Below the pieces are notes generated by a model. It saw only the letters and a list, made by a program, of their open reading frames with translations, was not told where the DNA came from and did no database searches. DNA of 64,000 nucleotides from contig NC_092048.1 in assembly GCF_003086295.3 (NCBI RefSeq), positions 93,724,626 to 93,788,625 on the forward strand, given 5' to 3'. Origin of the DNA: Arachis hypogaea. Its lineage: Eukaryota > Streptophyta > Magnoliopsida > Fabales > Fabaceae. Below are positions 1 to 10,040 of the stretch, in pieces (position 1 is the first letter of the stretch; every line of letters begins with the position of its first letter). Position numbers and translations under genes: made by a program.

Positions 1-424
1 ACTTTCAGTCTAGGAGTAAATGTTACGTACTTAAGGCTTGGAGAAGTAGACTTAATGGGTTGGTCTCTCATAATTGTCAATAATTGGTATTAATTAGGAT
101 TGTTATCTTAAGTACCCAATTCTTAGCCAAGAGTTCTTTAATTTTCTTTCTTTGCTTACTCGCTCAATTTACTTATTTTCTTGCCATCTCATAAACAAAA
201 CCCCCTTTTTCCCCTCTATAGCCAATACACATGCACTCCATTGGTTCCTAGGGAGACGACCCGGAGTCCGAAATACTCCGGTTAATTTTCATTTGGGGTT
301 TGTTCTTTGTGACAACTCAATATTTTTGATGTGGGAATTGTTTGTTGGTTTAGAACTATGCTTACAACGAAGTCATTCCTTCTATAAGAAGAAATTCTAG
401 ACCATCAAGCAAAACTCTTCATCA
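1..424 (+). repeat. Element A 5' LTR (3' part only)
   Basis: These bases align gap-free with 9315-9738, the end of the 3' LTR. The window therefore begins at about base 1119 of a 1542-bp LTR. It ends in CTTCATCA, three bases before the primer-binding site. The short reading frame near 152-400 recurs in the other LTR and is not a gene. Confidence 0.93.
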
Positions 425-427
425 AAA

Positions 428-445
428 TGGCGCCGTTGCCGGGGA
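428..445 (+). other. Primer-binding site (tRNA-Asp type), element A
   Basis: TGGCGCCGTTGCCGGGGA is complementary to the 3' end of plant tRNA-Asp including CCA, the primer commonly used by Athila-type elements. It starts three bases after the LTR end. Bases 446-582 are leader. Confidence 0.9.
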
Positions 446-582
446 TCCAATGGTGCTATGTTATTGGCTATTGTAAATATTGTGAATAGTTTTATCTTTG
501 GTTTATTTGTTGATTTTTGCTAATTTTAGGATTTAGTCTTCTTCATTTCTTATCGCTCTTTGTTTTTATTTTCCACATCACT

Positions 583-2115
583 ATGAATTCTCACTTTGAC
601 TATGAGTGTAGCTCAAACTATGTTGTAGGAGATGAAAGCTTCAATGAGGATGTACATCAAGGAATTGGAGATCAAAGGTGGGAGGAGCCTCAAACACTTG
701 ATCAACCTCCATGGCAACAACCTCCACCCATGCACTATAAAGAAGAGCCGTTCTATGATGCATATCAATCTACTAGCTATGGTGAATTTCCTTGTGACTT
801 CCAAGAACTACCACCATATGCCTATGAGACATATCCTCAACATAGCCACACGTCATACTCACAAGCCTCATACCATCATTCGCCTCTATATGACCATAAC
901 TTATACACACCATATCAACCACCATTAGAATTACATGTAGAACAACCCCCATCCCAATACCAATACTCTCAAGAACCACAAATTCCACATACACCACCTC
1001 AAGATCTTCACCAACATGAACCACCTTCCGATTATAACAATTCTTCCCTAACTGATGAATTTTCTCTTCCAACACCATCTCCTGACGAAGCCTTCATGTT
1101 AGAACTGAGAGACCTTGAATCTCGTATTTTAAGGCGACAAGAGGAAGATGAAACCAAGTTCAAGGAGTTAAGAGTAAGGGTGGCTGGCATAGTAGAAGCC
1201 GTGGGTCACCTAACATCCCACCTAAGCTCATGCGCCATAAGTACTTCAATTGTTGGATGCGGAGAAGCAACCCCGGAGCTTAGCAAGGATACGAACATAG
1301 AACTCCATGGCGAGGAAGAAGAATTGAATCAAGAACCACAACAAGAAGAGAAGATAGAGATTAGCGAACAAAAGGAAGTGGTGGATGGATGTTTAGGATA
1401 TGTTGAGTACATAAAGGAATCCCAAGTTGAGGAAACCTCCTCCAAGGAATGTGGAGGGAGTATCAAAGAAGAGACCAATGTCGCAGGAGTAAACGATGAG
1501 TTAAAGGAAATTGATAAAGAAGTGGATTCCATCTCTAATGATTTTTTGCCCACTTCGATCAACTCCCTTAACAATCCTGTTGAACCCTCCCCCAGTACAT
1601 TGGAAAGCAAGGTTAAAGAGGGCTTGCAACCTCCAAAGCCTGATGCAAGTGAAGAACTGGAAGAAACGCTCCAAGCAACAAACTTTCCTATCTATGATGA
1701 TTCCGAATCATCATATGATCCTTTTGAGTTTGAAGAATCCTTCCCCAATTTGCTTAGACTTGATGATGAGGTAGACTTTACTAGACCTCCTATCTACGAT
1801 GAGAGCGATGGGGAAGAAATAGAAGAAATTGGTGAAGAAGAAGGTGAACCTAAGGAAGCTTGGCATGAGGAGGAACTTGAAGAACCTCACCAAGTGGTGG
1901 AAACCTCTCGAAAGGGATGGACGGGAGTAGAGCATGCTTTATCACGATCTTTGGGAATCCCTCTACCTAATTTGTCATCCGATCCTCCATTTGAGTGGGT
2001 AAAACTTCTAACTCGCAGCTGTGTTATCCCACTTGAGTATGGTTTGCTTAAAACGGATGGCCAACTCAGGGCGCTTTGTGGAATCAAGCGAAAAAGGAGG
2101 ATGCTTAGTGGTTGA
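583..2115 (+). CDS. ORF1 of element A: proline/glutamine-rich and acidic protein, function unknown
   Basis: This frame of 510 codons lies where gag-pol would be. I chose the ATG at 583 because its product begins MNSHFDYE, like MSSHPRRFEF in the homologous ORF1 of element C. An earlier in-frame ATG at 517 adds a hydrophobic stretch with no counterpart there. The first 170 or so residues are rich in Pro, Gln, Tyr and His. Next come a short helical stretch (ELRDLESRILRRQEE), a long Glu-rich acidic region, and a conserved end containing PLEYGLL.TDGQLRALCGIK. There is no zinc knuckle, protease or polymerase motif. A TGA at 2113-2115 stops the frame where element C reads on, so this copy is probably truncated. 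I do not recognise the family. It could be a replaced gag or a captured sequence. Confidence 0.7.
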   Translation: MNSHFDYECSSNYVVGDESFNEDVHQGIGDQRWEEPQTLDQPPWQQPPPMHYKEEPFYDAYQSTSYGEFPCDFQELPPYAYETYPQHSHTSYSQASYHHSPLYDHNLYTPYQPPLELHVEQPPSQYQYSQEPQIPHTPPQDLHQHEPPSDYNNSSLTDEFSLPTPSPDEAFMLELRDLESRILRRQEEDETKFKELRVRVAGIVEAVGHLTSHLSSCAISTSIVGCGEATPELSKDTNIELHGEEEELNQEPQQEEKIEISEQKEVVDGCLGYVEYIKESQVEETSSKECGGSIKEETNVAGVNDELKEIDKEVDSISNDFLPTSINSLNNPVEPSPSTLESKVKEGLQPPKPDASEELEETLQATNFPIYDDSESSYDPFEFEESFPNLLRLDDEVDFTRPPIYDESDGEEIEEIGEEEGEPKEAWHEEELEEPHQVVETSRKGWTGVEHALSRSLGIPLPNLSSDPPFEWVKLLTRSCVIPLEYGLLKTDGQLRALCGIKRKRRMLSG

Positions 2116-2136
2116 CGTTCTAAATCTAGGCTCATT

Positions 2137-2451
2137 ATGGTGGGAAGCTCGGAATTAGAGAGAATGGATTGGTGTAATGTTGAACTAAATGGGTCTAGGA
2201 GAGTAGAGTGGTGCCTCCATGAGAATTCTATTTTCTCGTCGCCCGGACACAGTCAAGACAATCAACTAGAAGATGGGTGCGAGGACAAGATATGGGATCC
2301 TGGATTATCCTATGGTAGTCATTCTTGGGAGCTCATGTCTTGGAAAGAACCTCACCAAAGCTTAATGAAGAAGGTTGGAACTTCTAACAACCGATTGAAG
2401 GACAAGCACTTTTGGAGGTTCAAGGATGGGTACAAGCATAAGCCACCCTGA
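2137..2451 (+). pseudogene. ORF1 C-terminal continuation after in-frame TGA, element A
   Basis: This lies in the same frame as ORF1, directly after the TGA at 2113-2115. The translation (for example DGCEDKIWDPG) matches the end of ORF1 in element C (DGCKSKIWDPG), so it is the separated C-terminus rather than an independent gene. It contains several Trp and Cys residues but no spacing I can assign to a known zinc-binding fold. Confidence 0.65.
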
Positions 2452-2493
2452 CAAGGAGCCTCCCAATGTCCAACTTAAGGACTTAAACTAAAA

Positions 2494-2518
2494 GTGCTTG
2501 GTGGGAGACACCCCACCA
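2494..2518 (+). ncRNA. Stem-loop SL1, element A
   Basis: After GTGCT comes a perfect 7-bp stem, TGGTGGG (2499-2505) with CCCACCA (2512-2518), closing on the loop AGACAC. The same fold with different stem bases follows the upstream ORF in elements C, D, E (twice) and F. Confidence 0.7.
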
Positions 2519-2839
2519 TGGTAAACTCTTTCCATTCTCCTGTAGATATAATGAATGAATGAATCGGGTTCCATTGTATATAGTTTCTCTACCTCTTGGT
2601 ATATTTTCCTTTGTTTACTAAGGTGTTTGTGCATTCTATGCTTTAATAAGGGATGAATTTATTTTTGAATTGAGTTTTTGCTTGAATTGCAAGTTTTCTC
2701 AAGTTGTTTGAAAATGCCTCTATGTCTCCAAATGTGCTTAATCTTACACATTAGCTAGAGTTTTAGAAAAGGATGGAAAGTTATGAGGTCTTTTGATGTC
2801 TAAAAAAAAAAAAAAAAGAAAGAAGAAAAAGCAAGCCAC

Positions 2840-3310
2840 GCGCAAGCGTAAAGTGCGCGCGCGCGTCGGCTGCGCATTTTAGTTTCCTGGGCCAAACACC
2901 AGAGAGTTGCGCCACTTTTGGGCAAACTTTGTGCCTCAACCCACACGGACGCATGCTGTACACGTCCGCGTCACTCCCTGTTTCGCTGTTCACGTGTTGG
3001 CGTACTTCACGCCTCCGCGCCCACCCAATAAGCTCAAGCCATCCACGCGAACGCGCACAGTGCGCGCGCGCGTCGATGTATCTTGGCATCATCCAGGCCA
3101 AAGGACCCGAGAGTTATGCCAACTCTGGGCCTCTTTTGTGCCTTCAGCCCAGCACATCCGCACCGACGCGCACCTTATGCGTCCACGCCCATTCTGATCC
3201 TTCCGTCTACGCGCAAGCGCGCATGGCGCTTTTGCGCCGTTCCTCATTTCTTCCACCACGCAAACGCACACCGTACGCGTGTGCGTGGATTTTAATTTTC
3301 ACTTACCCCA
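2840..3310 (+). repeat. CG-rich self-complementary motif tract in element A leader
   Basis: In otherwise AT-rich DNA this stretch is dense in CpG and in short self-complementary strings such as GTGCGCGCGCGCGTCG, CACGCGAACGCGCACAG and CACGCAAACGCAC. Similar strings occur in the A LTR (8500-8615), solo LTR K (31665-31850) and the element C leader (23690-24190). Overlapping short frames here on both strands look like by-products of base composition. Confidence 0.6.
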
Positions 3311-5085
3311 GAGACGCGAAGCCCTAGTGCATTCGCGCATCATACCCTTCCCATCCCCAACGTTCCATTTTCCTTCTCCCACCATTCAACCCCCTCCATC
3401 TTCAAACTTCTCCCAGCAACCACCTCACCTCCGACGAACACTCCAATCCCGTCGCCGCCGCCAACCACCATCACCGCGCCATCTTCTCCTTCTTCTCTCA
3501 CTTTTCTTTCCTTTCTCTTTCACTGCCCCTCTGCTCTCTGTTTCTCGCTGCCTCTGCGCCACTCGCTGCAGCTATCATTGCCGCCGGCGCAAGCTTAGCG
3601 GTGCAACCCAACCGCCGCGCTGCTCTGCCCAGTCCTTTCTCTCATCACCCCACTTCACCTTCCTTTCATTTTCCTTGTTCAGTTTCCGTCCCCCCAGGTT
3701 CCATACCCTCCCCTGTTCTACTTCGTTTTGCTGTTTACTGTAATTGCATTAGTGTAATTAGGATTAGCTTAAGTAGGTTAGATTAGTTAGTTTAGTTTGA
3801 ATTAGGTGGTTAGCGAATCTGGGCTGAGTAGTGGATTTAGGCATTGTTTGAATTTCCTTTGCTGTGAGGAATTGCTCTGTTTCATTGCTGTTTCCATTCA
3901 AGCATTAACTTTACTTGGCTGCTGTTATTAAATGTTGCTTTACTCATGGATATTGGCTGCTCACTTATTCATGATTGCTTCTTGGCTGATTTAGTTGAAC
4001 TATTTTCTATTGCTCTGCTTGCTGCTGTTGTGCTGCATTATTGGCTTGTTCACCCATTCATATGGATTCAGACCCGATTTCTGTGTTTCTAATTCCTTAA
4101 TGAATCCATATGGAATTTGGTGCAACTGTTTAAATTTGGAAATTAGCCAATTTGTTGCTGAAATGCTGCCGGATTTTCATTAACCACAGTTTTTGGTGTT
4201 AATCTTGTTTGATGAATAAAATAGCCCCTAGTTGATGAATTCTGCTCAATTAGAGTGCTGTTGCCTAAATGGTTTATGAAACTCCTAAAGAACAAGTCCT
4301 TTGGTCATGCTTTTCATATTCTTGCTTGTTATTCATGCTGATTTGCTTCTTTGCATTGCATAGTGAGCAAGCTTTTCGATTGGCCATTGCTTGTAATTCT
4401 TTTAAAGTCTCATGCCTCTTTTACATCAACACACAAGTTGAAGATTTTTGATCTGTGAGGCTGGTTTAATTCGCATTATTCATGCACAATTTGCATTAAG
4501 CCACATAGACAACAAGGTTTTCCATGTTTCTCTCGACTTGTGACATTGATGCCTCCTTGAAATTATTGTTGAACGCCTTTTGATTGGTTCATTCCTTAAT
4601 GAATTGATTTTACCAACATAGATTCATATGATTTTAGTGATCTTTACATTGGTAGATGGTTGTTTCTTACTAGTTGCTTTCTAGCAATATCATATTTCAT
4701 CATCAATGACTTGCTGCAATTCATGATTGTGAACGTATTTACTGCCTTGTTGTGTGCATTCTTTTCGAATTGAGAAAGTTATCATCATGTCACTAATTTT
4801 CAAACTGATTTCTAACTTTAACCTCTTTAACCACCTGACTTCTTTTGGTTTTCAACCTAACTCTTTTTGTCATTCTTTTGGATATGGTGCTTTCTGAACC
4901 CAGTTAACAAATAATGTGCAAAACATGATTTGAATTCTTGGTTTAAAGTTTGGTTTGAATTCTGTACTCTGTTACTTACATTCCAAGAAATCCTCTTTCC
5001 TTATTCACTTCATGAATATGCTTTGCTTTGAGTGCTTTGTATATACTTGGCTATAGGCTTATATTATATTATCTATGTTTTCAGG
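3311..5085 (+). other. Pyrimidine-rich leader and intron-like region upstream of ORF2, element A
   Basis: Bases 3330-3720 are C/T-rich with CCG runs and resemble a plant gene 5' UTR or first exon. Bases 3740-5080 are T-rich and intron-like. The region ends in TATGTTTTCAG, a good 3' splice site with AG at 5083-5084, one base before the ORF2 ATG. Element C has the same acceptor one base before its reduced ORF2. I could not fix the donor. Candidates include AG|GTTCC near 3697 and AG|GTGG near 3806. The frames near 3279-3743 have no recognisable product. Confidence 0.5.
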
Positions 5086-6453
5086 ATGTCGGATAAAGGA
5101 AAGGCTATAGCCACCACTTCCAAAAAGAGGAAGCGCTCCAAGACCTCTACACCCTCACCATATGCTAACTATGCTAAGAATCCGCTAAATGATGAGGAAA
5201 AAGAAAATCAGTTACTTCCATCCACTGATCCAACCAAGTTCCCAAACCTCTACTGCGAACTACGCCTTTCTCGTTATGCAAAGACAAAGCTGAACATTGA
5301 GAAGAAGCTGAATCTTCCCAATGATGTGAGGCGTGCCATAAACGCCCGTATTTCTGAGCTGGGCTTGGATTTCGTCGATAGGGACTTGGGACGGATTAAC
5401 ATCTCGTGGGTCAAGGAATTTTACTGTAACTTCTTCCGACAAAACTTGGATTCAGTACACTTGAGGGGTAGAGAGATTATGATCACTGAGGATGCCTTCA
5501 GGGATGCACTGCTCTGCAGAGTTGGTACTCCTGAGACTTGTGCCTACCAGCAGGCAGAGGTAGCTCTCCTCTCCATGACTTTTGACTATGAGGCGCTTAG
5601 GCGCGTGATTGCTACACCAGATGCTTCCTGGGTGATGGATTCGAGCAACACAAAGCCCAAGGGCATGCTATTTGCATATCTGACTAGGGAGGCTAGGACC
5701 TGGCAACAGATATTTGCCCACTATGTCTTTCCTACCACTCACTTTTCAGAAATTCCGATGGATATGCTAGTTTTGATTGGGTGTGTCATGGAGGGGAAGG
5801 AAGTGTATTTTCCCCGACTGATTAGGCATAGCATGTGGAGAGCTCATATTCGCGGCTTGCTACTGTTTCCGACACTGGTTACTAGCTTAGCTGAGCTAGC
5901 TGATGTCCCGTGGGAGGACGAGGACGTGACACCACCACCTCCAGATGATGATGACAAGGAACTTACTATTCCATGGGGTGTATGGGTGCATGAGAAGCCC
6001 CTGACTAGCCGCCGTTCTCGAGCTAGAGCGGTAGTCGAGGCAGCTAGTCCTTCATCCTCCACCGCAGCTGGACCCTCTTCGTCCACAGCAGCACCTGCAC
6101 CACCATCAGCACCTGAGCCGACCTATCTGTTAGTGCAGCACCTTCTTCGCTTCATGGAGCGCTTCAAGCGTCGTGTTATGCGACACCTCGACCGCTTAGA
6201 CCAGGCGGCTGCATCACAGGGTATCGAGCTCCCTCCACTTCCAGAGCATTCCGCCTCTGATGAGCAGGATCAGGAAGAGGAGCATGGTGCGGAGCCGACA
6301 CAGAAGGAGGCACCACCAGTGACGCAGACCACTCCTGAGGTCCAGCATGACATTCCGGAGCCACAGCCAGTGCCACCTCCAGTCCCACAGCCCGAGCCTG
6401 AGCATGAGCCACAGCCTGGTGCGATTGTTGACCCCCATCCCGAGCTTCAGTAG
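5086..6453 (+). CDS. ORF2 of element A: plant transposon-associated protein (PF20167-like)
   Basis: An intact frame of 455 codons starts at ATG 5086, directly after a splice-acceptor-like TTTTCAGG. This start gives MSDKGK, parallel to MATKKGK in element C and MTRKGK in the 10041 remnant. Domains in order: a basic Lys/Arg-rich N-terminus (residues 1-25, NLS-like); an all-helical domain (about 45-270) with the landmarks VKEFYCNFF, LRGREI, EARTWQQIFAHYV and MEGKEVYFP, shared with ORF2 of D, E and F; and a low-complexity Ser/Ala/Pro tail ending in a Pro/Gln/Glu-rich stretch. From memory the domain corresponds to Pfam 'putative plant transposon protein'. Its biochemical role is not established, and in Athila elements this position is often called env-like. 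No signal peptide or membrane segment follows the chosen start. The tandem TAG TAG stop abuts stem-loop SL2. Confidence 0.8.
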   Translation: MSDKGKAIATTSKKRKRSKTSTPSPYANYAKNPLNDEEKENQLLPSTDPTKFPNLYCELRLSRYAKTKLNIEKKLNLPNDVRRAINARISELGLDFVDRDLGRINISWVKEFYCNFFRQNLDSVHLRGREIMITEDAFRDALLCRVGTPETCAYQQAEVALLSMTFDYEALRRVIATPDASWVMDSSNTKPKGMLFAYLTREARTWQQIFAHYVFPTTHFSEIPMDMLVLIGCVMEGKEVYFPRLIRHSMWRAHIRGLLLFPTLVTSLAELADVPWEDEDVTPPPPDDDDKELTIPWGVWVHEKPLTSRRSRARAVVEAASPSSSTAAGPSSSTAAPAPPSAPEPTYLLVQHLLRFMERFKRRVMRHLDRLDQAAASQGIELPPLPEHSASDEQDQEEEHGAEPTQKEAPPVTQTTPEVQHDIPEPQPVPPPVPQPEPEHEPQPGAIVDPHPELQ

Positions 6454-6454
6454 T

Positions 6455-6493
6455 AGCATCGAGGACGATGCTCAATCCTAAAGTGTGGGGAGG
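6455..6493 (+). ncRNA. Stem-loop SL2 plus purine-rich motif after ORF2, element A
   Basis: A perfect 6-bp stem, AGCATC (6455-6460) with GATGCT (6467-6472), surrounds the loop GAGGAC. TAAAGTGTGGGGAGG follows at 6479-6493. The first arm overlaps the second stop codon of ORF2. The same string just before the 3' LTR acts as the polypurine tract, so this internal copy could be a second plus-strand priming site, which is inference. Confidence 0.7.
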
Positions 6494-8159
6494 TCACCGT
6501 TCGTGACCGGTGTTTGCACTTACGTGGTGAACTTTCAGACTTTTATTTCTATTCGCTGCTACTCTATTTTGTTTTATTTCGCACTTTACGTTTTAGATCA
6601 TTTTGGGATTGCTGTACATATTTATGCTTTTGTAGATACTCTTATTTTGGTTGTTGCACACTTTTAGTATATATATATATATTATGCATCTCAGTTGTTG
6701 ATTGTGATTAGAAAATTAATAGATTGCTGAAAATCTAGTTAACCCTTCTTATAGACAAAACGTGTTTTGATTGAAAAAGGGGTAAACTAGGAGAATTTTT
6801 CTAAATCACAATTTTACATTAGAATAAGCTCAATCAATATGATGAAAATTTCCAAGAAAATTATTTTTGGGCACCACCCCAATTGGTTAAAATCTTTTTT
6901 AGAACTTGCTTGAAGTATATACTTTGTGGATCATGTTTTAAGCTAAGAACACAAGCATGTGAGATTTGAGCCTAATTGTGTGGTTACACATACATAACCA
7001 CTTATTTTCATTCTTGTGTGCATTATTCTCTTCCTATGATTGCAATCCTTGATTTGTATGATTCTTTATGTCCATTATTTGTGTATACATGCATTTATAT
7101 GATTGAGGCCATTGTTCAAATAGCTCACTTACCCAAATAGCCTACCCTTTCATCTTCCATTGTTATCCAATGTTGAGCCTATGCTTAACCCACTTATTCT
7201 TAATTATAGCACATTACAAGCCTAAGTGAAAAATAATAAATGTCCCTTGTTTGGATCTTTGATTAGCTTAGGCTAGTGAGAGTGTTCATTATTCGATTTT
7301 GGAAGAGTTGGGAACATTGGGTAGAGATAAAAGTGTGTTTATATTTTTATTGAAAAATTTTGGGAATTGGGTATATACTCATGTATTAATCAAATGTAAA
7401 ACCATATGCATTGGTACTTGTATATATACTTTATGAAAAAAAATTTTTTTTTGAAATGAGAAAAATAAAAAGAAAAAAATATATATATAGAAAAAGAAAG
7501 AAAAAGAATTGCAATAAAAAAAAAGGGCACAAAATGCCCCAAGGTTCAAGGTTCAATAATAATCAATGCATATGTGTGGTGTTTAAAATAGAATGCATGA
7601 GTGTGTTAAAAGTAAAGAATGGGCAGTTAGGTTTGTTTAGAATTGTATAGGTTGTCATAGGTTAGGTGGGAAGTTATGTTAATCAAAGATTCAAATTTCT
7701 AGCTCACTTGACCATATGCATCCTACCTTGACCCTAGCCCCATTACAACCTATGGGAAAGCCCTCATGATATTTGTATGCATGCATGAAGTAATTATTGA
7801 TTGTTAGATGAAAAACAAATCTTGGAGAGCATGATTAGGGGAGAATTGAGTGAATCAACCCTACACTTGAGTGCCTAGAGCGGATACATATCCGGTGAGG
7901 GTTCGATCGCTCAATTACATGTTTCCACCCTTAATAATCTCCTCTTGCAAGTTTGTGAACTCTTTCAATGATTCAATCCAATTGTGGTTTGCTTGATTGC
8001 TAATACCTTAGCCCTTGTGCTTACATGTGTACTCTTGGAAATTGACTTGTTTTGACTGAGCCATTGCATTCATGTAGATAACTTGCATATAAATAGATTG
8101 CATTTAGTTAGTAGCTTGCATTGAATAAATGTGATACCCTTTGCTTCTTTCTTGATTTT
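6494..8159 (+). other. 3' non-coding region of element A
   Basis: This is AT-rich with no credible gene. It holds a (TA)n run near 6667-6682 and an A-rich stretch at about 7430-7530. Parts such as ATTGAGGCCATTG near 7103 match the 3' region of element C on the minus strand, so it is conserved retrotransposon sequence. Confidence 0.6.
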
Positions 8160-8196
8160 AGCCTGAGGACATGCTTAGTTTAAGTGTGGGGAGATT
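8160..8196 (+). other. SL2-like hairpin and polypurine tract before 3' LTR, element A
   Basis: AGCCT, loop GAGGAC, then ATGCT form a 5-bp stem with one mismatch. TTTAAGTGTGGGGAGATT follows and directly abuts the TGATAAAC start of the 3' LTR. The G/A-rich part is the expected plus-strand primer. Confidence 0.75.
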
Positions 8197-9738
8197 TGAT
8201 AAACCCCGATTTCGTAGTTTATTTTGTGCTTATTTTGGGGGATTTATCCACCTTTTCCCACATTTATTCAATGAAATAGCATGGTTTTGTAATTCTCCCT
8301 TAAATTATGCTTAAATGTAAAAACATGCTTTTTAGGCCTTAAATTGGTGATTTTAATCCACCCTAATTCCATTCAATGCCTTGATGTGTTTGTTAAGTAA
8401 TTTCAGGTTCATTAGGCAAGTATTAGATGGAAGAAATGAGGAGAAAAGCATGCAAAGAGGAGAATGCATGAAGAAACAAAGATTTGGAATGCACCAATGG
8501 ACGCGCACGCGCAAAAGTGGTTTCTCACAAGGACGCGCACGCGTACACACCGCTTCCGCACAGATTGGGAATTTGCCAGCGACGCGCACGCGCACAGGGC
8601 GCGCGCGCGCCGATACTCTTACTTGGCCCACTTAATGGCAAAACACTGGGGGCGATTTCTGAGCTGCCCAAGCCCAAATCCAACTTGTTTCTGAGTGTAT
8701 TTTATGCAGAATTGAAGTCCAAGCAAGGGGGAGCAATTGTTTGTAGCCTTAGCATCATGTAGTTTAGTTTCTAGAGAGAGAAGCTCCCTCTTCTCTCTAG
8801 AATTAGGTTAGGTTAATCTCTTCTAGATCTAGGTTCAATTACATGTTTTCATCTCATTTCTTTTATGATCTCTTACTTCTACTCCTTGATTCTCATGATT
8901 TGTAGTGTTAATTTTACTTTTATGCTCTCTTTTACATTCATGCACTTATGTTGGATTTGTTACATTTAATGCAATTTTAATGTTGATGTCTCTTTAATTG
9001 ATGAAGATTTGAGTTGTGAATTTACTTTTCTTGCAATTAATAGTGGTAGAATTTAGTATCTTTGCAAGTTATGATGTCAATTTTTATTGCACTCTAGGTG
9101 TTTGATGAAATGTTTTCTTCAGTTCTTGAGTAGTTTTGTCAACTCTTGGTCTAGGCCAAGGGACTTAAGTGATCTTGAGTTTTGGATACCATGGAATTGG
9201 TAATTTGAGAACCCTGTGTGATCAATTTGAAGCCCATTGACGCTAATCCACTACTAAACCAATTGGTAGGGAGGTTAGGACTTATGGGTGGATGTGATTA
9301 GGCCTATTTGACATACTTCCAGTCTAGGAGTAAATGTTACATACTTAAGGCTTCGAGAAGTAGACTTAATGGGTTGGTCTCTCATAATTGTCAATAATTG
9401 GTATTAATTAGGATTGTGATCTTAAGTACCCAATTCTTAGCCAAGAGTTCTTTAATTTGCTTTCTTTGCTTACTCGCTTAATTTACTTATTTTCTTGCCA
9501 TCTCATAAACAAAACCCCCTTTTTCCCCTCTATAGCCAATACACATGCACTCCATTGGTTCCTAGGGAGACGACCTGGAGTCCGAAATACTCCGGTTAAT
9601 TTTCATTTGGGGTTTGTTCTTTGTGACAACTCAATATTTTTGATGTGGGAATTGTTTGTTGGTTTAGAACTATGCTTACAACGAAGTCATTCCTTCTATA
9701 AGAAGAAATTTTAGATCATCAAGAAAAACTCTTCATCA
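8197..9738 (+). repeat. Element A 3' LTR
   Basis: 1542 bp, from TGATAAACC to TCTTCATCA, with ends TGAT and ATCA as short inverted repeats. It holds a CG-rich palindromic tract near 8500-8615 and the late-LTR string CCTAGGGAGACGACC found in related families. No coding content. Confidence 0.92.
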
Positions 9739-9898
9739 ATATCCTGACTAAGAGTTACAAGATAAACATAGCTTGCTTCAAGTCGACAATCTCCGTGGGA
9801 TTGACCCTTACTCACGTAAGGTATTACTTGGACGACCCGGTGCACTTGCTGGTTAGTTGTGCGGAGTTGCAAAAGTGTGATTGTAATTTCGTGCACCA
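9739..9898 (+). repeat. Tail of an E-type LTR flanking element A
   Basis: This matches the end of the element E LTRs (33451-33610), including TCACGTAAGGTATTACTTGG and the terminal GTGCACCA. No primer site follows, so it comes from a 3' or solo LTR. Element A inserted into it. Confidence 0.8.
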
Positions 9899-10040
9899 CT
9901 TACATAATACACCTAAGTCCTATATATGCTTTAATTGTTGTTCACTCATTCATTTGTTACTTAGGTTGCTTGATCTTCGGAAAACACATTTCTTTTGGAC
10001 ATCTCAATGCTTTATACATGTTTTCCCCTAAGTTGAGCAG

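Larger units (their letters stand above)
1..9738 (+). mobile_element. Element A: pol-less Athila-like LTR retrotransposon, left end outside window
   Basis: The order is 5' LTR (only its last 424 bp in the window), tRNA-Asp primer site, ORF1, stem-loop SL1, a CG-rich and pyrimidine-rich leader, ORF2, stem-loop SL2, a long 3' non-coding region, a purine-rich tract and a complete 3' LTR. No protease, RT, RNase H or integrase motif is seen between the LTRs, so the element cannot copy itself. It is a large non-autonomous element built like element C on the minus strand. The two LTR segments align without gaps over 424 bp with about 10 differences by hand count, so insertion is fairly recent. The total length would be about 10.86 kb. 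The right flank is the tail of an E-type LTR, so A is nested in another retrotransposon. The TSD cannot be tested because the left end is missing. Confidence 0.85.

Noticed and set aside
152..400. 82-residue frame repeated at 9457-9714
   Set aside because: It lies in both LTRs of element A and exists because the LTRs are duplicates, with no sign of coding constraint.
428..445. A tRNA gene near the tRNA-Asp-like string
   Set aside because: Only the 18 bases complementary to the tRNA 3' end are present, at the expected primer-site position.
3279..3743. Pro/Ser-rich reading frame as a host gene
   Set aside because: The frame follows from C/T-rich composition. There are no domain, no homologue in element C and competing frames of similar length.
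6660..6690. TA-rich run as a promoter TATA box
   Set aside because: A simple (TA)n tract in the 3' non-coding region with no supporting start-site context.
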